In this document: positions 6,515 through 11,717 of the stretch, in pieces
Position numbering within the stretch: position 1 is the first letter of the stretch
How the letters are laid out: each line of letters opens with the position of its first letter
From: Rhizobium sp. Q54
Lineage (GTDB): Bacteria; Pseudomonadota; Alphaproteobacteria; Rhizobiales; Beijerinckiaceae
Length of the DNA: 11,717 nucleotides
Direction: 5' to 3'
NCBI GenBank assembly: GCA_945903655.1
Contig: CAMDOY010000085.1
Location: 1-11,717, forward strand
Notes under the pieces: model-generated
Databases searched by the model: none
The model's input: only the letters and a program-made list of their open reading frames with translations
What the model was told of the DNA's origin: nothing
Position numbers and translations under genes: made by a program

Positions 6515-7936
6515 ATGAGGGTCGCCCTCGCTTTCGGCGTGAACGCCCTCTGCAATTTCATCATCGGCCTGCTGGTGGCGAGGTTTCTGGGGCCGGAGGG
6601 TTTTGGTCGCTTCGCCCTGGCGCTGGCCGTGGGGGTGGTGATCCAGATCGCCTGTTTCGACTGGATCAGGCTGGCGGCGGCGCGGTTTGCAGCCACGCGC
6701 TCGGGCCAGATCGGGACCCATGCCCGCGCCACCCTCGACGCAAGCTTCGCAACCGTGACCCTGGGGGTTACGATTGCGGGCCTTGGCGCGCTGCTGGGCG
6801 GCTTCGACCTGAGCCTGTCGCCAGAGCTTCTGGGACTGGCGCTACTGGCGGCGGTGGTCAACGGCTTCTTTGATTATCAGCAGGCGCTCGTGCGGGCGCG
6901 GTTCGAGGATGGGCTCTATGCCCGCCTGCTCCTGACCAAGACCCTGCTCTCGGCGGTCCTGACGGTTGGCGGCGCCTGGCTGACCGGCTCGGCTCTTGTG
7001 GCGGTGGCGGGGGTCTGCGCCGCCATGGCGGGCTCGCTCGCCAGCGCCCACCGCGCCCTGCGCCAGGTGGCCGGGGACCGGGATCCCGCAAGCAACGGGC
7101 GGGCGCTCGACTTTCTGCGCTACGCCAAGCCCGTGGTCGCCGCGAACCTGCTCTATCTCGCCCTCGCCCTCCTCAACCGCAGCCTGGTGGCGGAGCGCCA
7201 TGGCTTCGCCGAGGCCGGACAGTTCTCGCTGGCCTTCGATATGGGCCAGCGGATCATCCAGAGCCTGGGGGTGATGCTCGACGTGGTGCTGTTCCAACTG
7301 GCTGTGCGGGCGGACAACCGCCACGGCGGCGAGATCGCCCAGGCGCAGGTGGCCCGCAACATGGGCCTCGCCTTCGCCCTGCTCACCCCCGCCTGCCTCG
7401 GCCTCTGGCTGGTGCTGCCGAGCCTCGAACAGATCGCCGTGCCCAGCGAATTCCGAGGCCCTTTCGAGCGCTATTTCACCCTTCTTCTCCCCGGCCTCCT
7501 CTGTTTTGGCCTTGGCGCCTACGCCATCGCGCCCATTTTCCAGATCGCCCGGCGGACTGGTCCCCTCATTCTGGCGGCCTTGGCGGCCTGCGCGGGGGAT
7601 CTCGCCCTGCTGGCCCTGCTTCCGCCGGGCGCGGACTCAATCGTCCTCGCCCAGACCGGCGCCATGGCCTGCGGCCTGCTGGCCCTGATTCTCTTCGCCC
7701 TGGCGACCCCCGCCCGCTGGCCTTTGGCGCGCGATCTTCTGATCCCCCTGCTCGGCGCCGGGCTCATGGCGGCGGCGCTGGCGCCCCTGCGGGACTGGGA
7801 GCCTGGGGCTGGAACGCTGATCGCCCAAATTCTCGCGGGCGCCGCCCTTTATGGGGCCACCCTCTGGGCTTTCGACGCCTGCGGGTTGCGCGCCTCCGCC
7901 CTCGCCCTCTGGCGTGATCGGCGCAAAGCCTCCTGA
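6515..7936 (+). CDS. Wzx-like polysaccharide/oligosaccharide flippase
   Basis: A 473-residue polytopic membrane protein that resembles the oligosaccharide flippase (Wzx/PST, MOP superfamily) group, which moves lipid-linked sugar units across the inner membrane. The N-terminal helix followed by VARFLGPEGFGRFALAL (about 21-37) is the family hallmark. Some 12-14 hydrophobic segments follow over the whole length, with short charged loops, and the second half repeats the pattern from about residue 200 (FLRYAKPVVAANLLYLAL). The length is normal for the family. The ATG at 6515 has only a weak purine stretch (GGCGGGCGG) before it, but no in-frame alternative precedes it. No glycosyltransferase or polymerase lies next to it, so the polysaccharide cannot be named. 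The exact substrate is unknown. Confidence 0.7.
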   Translation: MRVALAFGVNALCNFIIGLLVARFLGPEGFGRFALALAVGVVIQIACFDWIRLAAARFAATRSGQIGTHARATLDASFATVTLGVTIAGLGALLGGFDLSLSPELLGLALLAAVVNGFFDYQQALVRARFEDGLYARLLLTKTLLSAVLTVGGAWLTGSALVAVAGVCAAMAGSLASAHRALRQVAGDRDPASNGRALDFLRYAKPVVAANLLYLALALLNRSLVAERHGFAEAGQFSLAFDMGQRIIQSLGVMLDVVLFQLAVRADNRHGGEIAQAQVARNMGLAFALLTPACLGLWLVLPSLEQIAVPSEFRGPFERYFTLLLPGLLCFGLGAYAIAPIFQIARRTGPLILAALAACAGDLALLALLPPGADSIVLAQTGAMACGLLALILFALATPARWPLARDLLIPLLGAGLMAAALAPLRDWEPGAGTLIAQILAGAALYGATLWAFDACGLRASALALWRDRRKAS

Positions 7937-7998
7937 GACAGCCTTGCGCTTTCCTGAGCCCCGCCTAAAGTCGGGCTATCAAAGGGAGGCTTCTGGAT

Positions 7999-8982
7999 AT
8001 GAGCAAACTGCAATTGACCATGGCGGTCAGCCATTACGACCACATGATCGACATCGCGCTGAAGCGCGTCGAGGTGGAGGGTATCGATCTCAACTTGATG
8101 GAGCTGCCGCTCCACGACATTTTCCAGCGCACGGTCGGCTTCGCTGATTTCGACATCGCGGAAATGTCCATGGCCAAATATGTCTCCATGCGCTCCCAGG
8201 GCGATGACCGGTTGATCGCTCTGCCGGTCTTCCTGTCCCGCGTCGCCCGCCATTCGGCCATCTATGTGCGCCGCGACCGGATCAAGACCGCCGCTGATTT
8301 CGCGGGCAAGCGCATCGGCGTGCCCGAATGGGCCCAGACCGCCGCCGTCTATGGGCGCGGCGTGCTCGCCCATGAGCTGGGCGTGGATCTGCGCACCATC
8401 CATTGGGTGCAGGCGGGCCTTGGCGAGGCCGGGCGCGCGGAGAAGGTGCCGCTGCGGCTCCCCGCCGGGCTCGAAGTCACACCCGTCTCCGACAAGTCCC
8501 TGACCCAGATGCTCGATTCCGGCGAGCTGGACGGCCTCGTCTGCGCCACCCCGCCCAATTGCTTCCACACCAACAAGGATGTGGTGCGCTTCTACGAGAA
8601 CCCCACCGAGGCCGAGATGGCCTATGCCAAGGCCAAGAAGATCCTGCCGATCATGCACGGCGTGGTCGTGCGCAAGGCGGTGCTGGACGCGCATCCCTGG
8701 GTAGCGGGCAATCTGTTCCACGCCTTCGACACCGCCCGGCGCCATAGCGTGAAGCGCATGATCTTCCCCGGCTCGACCTCGGTGCCCGTGCCCTGGATTA
8801 CGGACGCCGTGAAGAAGGCGCAGGAGGTCATGGGAAAGGATTTCTGGCCCTATGGGGTCGAGGAGAACCGCCCCACCCTCGAGGCCTTCCTGCAATTCGC
8901 CTATGAACAGGGCGTCTGCCACCGCCTGATGAAGCCCGAGGAGCTCTTCCCCGCCCAGACCCTTCAGACCGTGCGCGTCTGA
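7999..8982 (+). CDS. 4,5-dihydroxyphthalate decarboxylase-like protein (NMT1/THI5-like fold)
   Basis: A 327-residue protein resembling the Pht5-type 4,5-dihydroxyphthalate decarboxylase group, whose members share the fold of periplasmic substrate-binding proteins and are often annotated as ABC transporter binding proteins. Visible family segments are RHSAIYVR (84-91), GKRIGVPEWAQTAAV (103-117), HWVQAGLGEAGR (135-146) and FWPYGVEENRPTLEAFLQFA (282-301). There is no signal peptide or lipobox, which suggests a cytoplasmic enzyme or binding protein rather than a secreted receptor. GGGAGG at 7984-7989, 9 nt upstream, supports the start. A weak promoter-like pair (TTGCGC 7944-7949, TAAAGT 7966-7971) precedes it. 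glcD follows after 61 bp on the same strand. No other phthalate genes are present, so the substrate is open; related proteins are frequently misnamed. Confidence 0.72.
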   Translation: MSKLQLTMAVSHYDHMIDIALKRVEVEGIDLNLMELPLHDIFQRTVGFADFDIAEMSMAKYVSMRSQGDDRLIALPVFLSRVARHSAIYVRRDRIKTAADFAGKRIGVPEWAQTAAVYGRGVLAHELGVDLRTIHWVQAGLGEAGRAEKVPLRLPAGLEVTPVSDKSLTQMLDSGELDGLVCATPPNCFHTNKDVVRFYENPTEAEMAYAKAKKILPIMHGVVVRKAVLDAHPWVAGNLFHAFDTARRHSVKRMIFPGSTSVPVPWITDAVKKAQEVMGKDFWPYGVEENRPTLEAFLQFAYEQGVCHRLMKPEELFPAQTLQTVRV

Positions 8983-8992
8983 AGACCTATGG

Positions 8993-9044
8993 CGGGCGGC
9001 CCCGGGAACGCGTAAACAGATCCCGCAACCCCAGAGGCCGCCCG
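8993..9044 (+). promoter_or_regulatory. Inverted repeat enclosing the glcD ribosome binding site
   Basis: CGGGCGGCC (8993-9001) pairs perfectly with GGCCGCCCG (9036-9044). Inside, CGGGA (9003-9007) pairs with TCCCG (9021-9025). The 3' arm covers the end of the AGAGG ribosome binding site (9033-9037) and the first base of the GTG start of glcD. If formed in the mRNA it would hinder free initiation at glcD. There is no T-run, so it is not a terminator. Confidence 0.45.
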
Positions 9045-10480
9045 TGAGCCAGATCGCCTTTCCAGAACCCGATTCCCGCATCCTCGCCCGTCGCGACGAG
9101 ATCGTGGCGGGCCTTGCGCGCCTGGTGGCGCCCGAGAGCCTCATCACGACGCAGGACGAGCGCCGCGCCTTCGAGACCGACGCGCTGACCGCCTATCGGC
9201 GCCTGCCGCTGGCGGTGGTGCTGCCGCGCAGCACGGAAGAGGTCTCCGCCGTCCTCGCCTATCTGCACGAGGCCGGCGTGAAGGTGGTGGCGCGCGGCGC
9301 AGGCACCTCGCTGGCGGGCGGCGCCATTCCGCAGGAGGACGCCGTGGTGGTCGGCGTCTCCAAACTGAACAGGATTCTCGATGTGAGCTATGAGAACCGA
9401 ACCGCGCGGGTGCAGGCGGGCGTCACGAATCTCGGCATCACCGACGCCATTATGGCCGACGGCTTCTTCTATGCGCCCGACCCCTCCTCCCAGCTCGCCT
9501 GCACCATCGCGGGCAATATCGGCATGAACTCCGGCGGCGCCCATTGCCTGAAACATGGCGTCACCACCAACCATATTCTGGGCGTGCGCATGGTGCTGAT
9601 CGACGGCACGGTGGTGGATATTGGCGGCGATCATCTGGACGCCAATGGCTATGATCTGCTGGGCGTGATCGTCGGCTCGGAGGGCCAGCTTGGCGTGGTG
9701 ACGGAGGCGACCGTCCGCATCCTGCGCGCCGCCGAAGGGGCGAGGCCCGTGCTCTTCGGTTTCGATTCCAGCGAGGCGGCTGGCGCCTGCGTGGCCGATG
9801 TGATCGGCAATGGCATCGTGCCCGTGGCCATGGAATTCATGGACAAGCTCGCCATCGAGATCACCGAGGCCTTCGCCCATGCGGGCTATCCGCTGGACGC
9901 AGCCGCCATGCTCATCATCGAGGTCGAGGGCTCCCCCATCGAGATGGAGGCGCAACTGGCGCGCATCGTCGAGATCGCGAAAAAGCATGATGTGCGCACC
10001 ATCCGCGAGTCCCAATCGGCGCTGGAGGCCGCGCTGATCTGGAAGGGCCGCAAATCAGCCTTCGGCGCCACCGGGCGCGTGGCGGATTACATCTGCATGG
10101 ATGGCACGGTGCCCACCAGCAAGCTCTCCTATGTGCTGCAACGCACGGACGAGATCGTGAAGGGCTATGGCCTGCGCGTCGCCAATGTGTTCCATGCCGG
10201 GGACGGCAACATGCATCCGCTCATCATGTATAATGTGAACGATCCGGCGGAACAGGCGAAGGCGGAAGAGGCGGGCAACGATATTCTCAAGCTCTGCGTG
10301 GAGGTGGGCGGATGCCTCACCGGCGAACATGGGGTGGGAATCGAAAAGCGCGATCTCATGCATTTTCAGTTCACGCCCATTGATCTCGATCAGCAGATGC
10401 GCGTGCGCGCGGTCTTCGACCCCGGCTGGCTGCTCAATCCCGCCAAGGTCTTTCCGCTCGATCACCGCTTCGCCGCCTGA
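9044..10480 (+). CDS. glcD: Glycolate dehydrogenase subunit GlcD (FAD-linked)
   Basis: GlcD is the FAD subunit of the membrane-associated glycolate dehydrogenase, which oxidises glycolate to glyoxylate and hands electrons through GlcF to the quinone pool. The 478-residue protein has an N-terminal FAD-binding domain of the PCMH/FAD_binding_4 type (about 50-230) with RGAGTSLAGGA at 84-94 and PDPSSQLACTIAGNIGMNSGG at 145-165, and a C-terminal FAD-oxidase domain with HAGDGNMHP at 384-392, TGEHGVGIEK at 426-435 and WLLNPAKVFP at 462-471. It starts at GTG 9044, with AGAGG at 9033-9037, 6 nt upstream. glcE begins 19 bp after the stop. D-lactate dehydrogenases share this architecture, but the following glcE makes GlcD the best call. 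Confidence 0.9.
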   Translation: MSQIAFPEPDSRILARRDEIVAGLARLVAPESLITTQDERRAFETDALTAYRRLPLAVVLPRSTEEVSAVLAYLHEAGVKVVARGAGTSLAGGAIPQEDAVVVGVSKLNRILDVSYENRTARVQAGVTNLGITDAIMADGFFYAPDPSSQLACTIAGNIGMNSGGAHCLKHGVTTNHILGVRMVLIDGTVVDIGGDHLDANGYDLLGVIVGSEGQLGVVTEATVRILRAAEGARPVLFGFDSSEAAGACVADVIGNGIVPVAMEFMDKLAIEITEAFAHAGYPLDAAAMLIIEVEGSPIEMEAQLARIVEIAKKHDVRTIRESQSALEAALIWKGRKSAFGATGRVADYICMDGTVPTSKLSYVLQRTDEIVKGYGLRVANVFHAGDGNMHPLIMYNVNDPAEQAKAEEAGNDILKLCVEVGGCLTGEHGVGIEKRDLMHFQFTPIDLDQQMRVRAVFDPGWLLNPAKVFPLDHRFAA

Positions 10481-10499
10481 CCTTGGAGCGCCAGCGCCC

Positions 10500-11699
10500 A
10501 TGACCTCTCGCCCCACCCTCCACAGACCCCGCAGTGAATCCGATGTGGCGGAAATCGTGATGGACGCGCGCGCCGCCAAAACGCCGCTCGCCATCGAAGG
10601 CGGGGGCACACGCGCGGGGCTGGGACGCCCCATGCAGGCGCCAGTCACCATCTCCACGTCGCAACTCAGCGGCATAACGCTCTATGAGCCCGCCGAAATG
10701 GTGATCAGCGCGCGCGCGGGCACGCCAGTTTCGGAAATCGAACGAGCGCTCGGCGAGCAGGGGCAGATGCTGCCCTTCGAGCCCATGGATCACCGCGCGC
10801 TCTATGGTAGCGCGGGCGATCCCACCATAGGCGCTGTCGCCGCCTGCAACATCTCCGGCCCGCGCCGCATCGCGTCAGGCGCCGCGCGCGATCATCTGAT
10901 CGGCTTGCGCTTCGTGAATGGCCGGGCGGAGGCGGTGAAATCGGGCGGGCGCGTGATGAAGAATGTCACGGGGCTGGATCTCGTGAAGCTCGTTTGCGGC
11001 TCCCATGGCACGCTGGGCGTCATCACCGAAGTGACCTTCAAACTGCTGCCCAAGCCACGCCGCACCGCGACCCTTGTGATCGAGGGCCTCGATGACGAAC
11101 GCGCAGTGGCCTGCATGTCTGCGGCTCTGGGGTCGCAATTTGAAGTCAGCGCCGCCGCCCATCTGCCGCAGGGCGCATCTGGCGAGAGCGCGCGCACATA
11201 TCTGCGCATCGAACATTTCCCCGACTCCGTCGCCTATCGCATGGAGGCGCTGGAAAAGCTGCTCGCCGCTTTCGGGCCGATGACGCGGCTTGATCATGAG
11301 CCCTCCCTCAATTTCTGGCGCGATCTGCGCGATGTCGGCCCGCTGGTGCGGCCATCCGAGTCAGTCGTGTGGCGGATCTCGGTGGCCCCCACGCGCGCGC
11401 CGCATTTGATGCGTGTGATCCGCGAAACCGTGCAGGGCGAGTGCTTCTATGATTGGGGCGGCGGCCTCGTGTGGTTCGCCACAGCGGCGAATGGCGATTG
11501 CGGCGCGGGCGCCATTCGGAGGGCGCTGGGCGCAACCGGCGGCCATGCGACCCTGACGCGCGCGCCCGACGCCCTGCGCGCTGCGCTCGATGTGTTCGAG
11601 CCGCTGACGCCTGCGCTGATGAAGCTCACGCGCGGCGTCAAGGCGAGCTTTGATCCGCAGGGCCTGTTCAACCCCGGCCGCATGTACGCGGATCTGTGA
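10500..11699 (+). CDS. glcE: Glycolate dehydrogenase subunit GlcE (FAD-binding)
   Basis: GlcE is the second flavin-binding subunit of glycolate dehydrogenase. The protein has 399 residues. A shortened FAD-binding domain occupies the first half: GGGTRAGLGRP at 34-44, GAVAACNISGPRR at 111-123 and GGRVMKNVTGLDLVKL at 149-164, followed by SHGTLGVITEVTFKLLPKP (168-186); the MKNV-G-DL motif is typical of GlcE. The C-terminus, FDPQGLFNPGRMYADL, is the family ending. The frame is open upstream into glcD, but the ATG at 10500, with GGAG at 10485-10488, gives the expected length and does not overlap glcD. The probable glcF start follows 13 bp after the stop, completing the usual glcDEF order. Confidence 0.9.
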   Translation: MTSRPTLHRPRSESDVAEIVMDARAAKTPLAIEGGGTRAGLGRPMQAPVTISTSQLSGITLYEPAEMVISARAGTPVSEIERALGEQGQMLPFEPMDHRALYGSAGDPTIGAVAACNISGPRRIASGAARDHLIGLRFVNGRAEAVKSGGRVMKNVTGLDLVKLVCGSHGTLGVITEVTFKLLPKPRRTATLVIEGLDDERAVACMSAALGSQFEVSAAAHLPQGASGESARTYLRIEHFPDSVAYRMEALEKLLAAFGPMTRLDHEPSLNFWRDLRDVGPLVRPSESVVWRISVAPTRAPHLMRVIRETVQGECFYDWGGGLVWFATAANGDCGAGAIRRALGATGGHATLTRAPDALRAALDVFEPLTPALMKLTRGVKASFDPQGLFNPGRMYADL

Positions 11700-11712
11700 G
11701 GGCGAGGACGAC

Positions 11713-11717
11713 ATGAA
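11713..11717 (+). CDS. glcF: Probable first codon of glcF (3' partial)
   Basis: Only ATGAA is visible before the window ends. GAGGA at 11704-11708 lies 4 nt upstream and is a good ribosome binding site, and the position directly after glcD and glcE is where glcF, the iron-sulphur subunit of glycolate dehydrogenase, normally lies. No protein sequence can be checked, so the name rests on gene order alone. Confidence 0.4.

Noticed and set aside
6073..6518. Open frames giving peptides such as TLPPVGRVGRASGRGGGRG
   Set aside because: These are translations of the REP-like repeats, and the same peptide also arises from the other repeat cluster near 3180.
7849..10015. Long minus-strand open frames (432 and 342 codons) opposite the flippase end, the decarboxylase-like gene and glcD
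   Set aside because: They are shadows produced by high GC at third codon positions; the plus-strand frames carry recognisable family motifs.

Overview
The window reads as chromosomal housekeeping DNA of a high-GC alphaproteobacterium, most likely of the order Hyphomicrobiales (Rhizobiales). The grounds are: an F0-only ATP synthase operon in the order atpI-atpB-atpE-atpF'-atpF with separate b' and b subunits and no F1 genes attached; a groESL operon carrying a perfect CIRCE operator together with a promoter that fits the alphaproteobacterial heat-shock (sigma-32) consensus; and G-rich, REP-like intergenic repeats of a kind common in this group. Genus and species cannot be assigned from the sequence alone.

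Layout. 1-145: the last codons of an unidentified gene, followed by two tandem hairpins. 146-447: non-coding leader region with an AT-rich block and a good sigma-70-type promoter (TTGACA, 17 bp spacer, TATGGT). 448-3046: the F0 operon, closed by a clear intrinsic terminator at 3070-3102; a second terminator-like hairpin sits inside the operon just after atpE. 3103-3350: intergenic region with two REP-like repeats in opposite orientation. 3351-3749 (minus strand): a small DUF2177-type membrane protein. 3868-3898: the groEL terminator. 3930-5906 (minus strand): groL and groS, driven from a promoter/CIRCE region at 5971-6034. 6035-6514: a gene-free stretch, AT-richer at first, then three more REP-like repeats. 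6515-7936: a Wzx-like polysaccharide flippase. 7999-11717: a 4,5-dihydroxyphthalate-decarboxylase-like protein, then glcD, glcE and the first bases of what is probably glcF.

How the genes work together. AtpB, the AtpE ring and the b/b' stator form the membrane proton channel of ATP synthase, with AtpI as an assembly factor; the F1 part must be encoded elsewhere. GroES and GroEL form the chaperonin. GlcD, GlcE and the presumed GlcF form glycolate dehydrogenase, which turns glycolate into glyoxylate and passes electrons to the respiratory chain. The decarboxylase-like gene lies 61 bp upstream on the same strand and may be co-transcribed with glcDE.

I see no mobile element, CRISPR array, defence island or clearly new multi-gene system. 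The least ordinary signals are the inverted, near-identical REP-like repeats shared by two intergenic regions, the internal attenuator-like hairpin after atpE, the hairpin that overlaps the glcD start site, and the pairing of the decarboxylase-like gene with glcDE.
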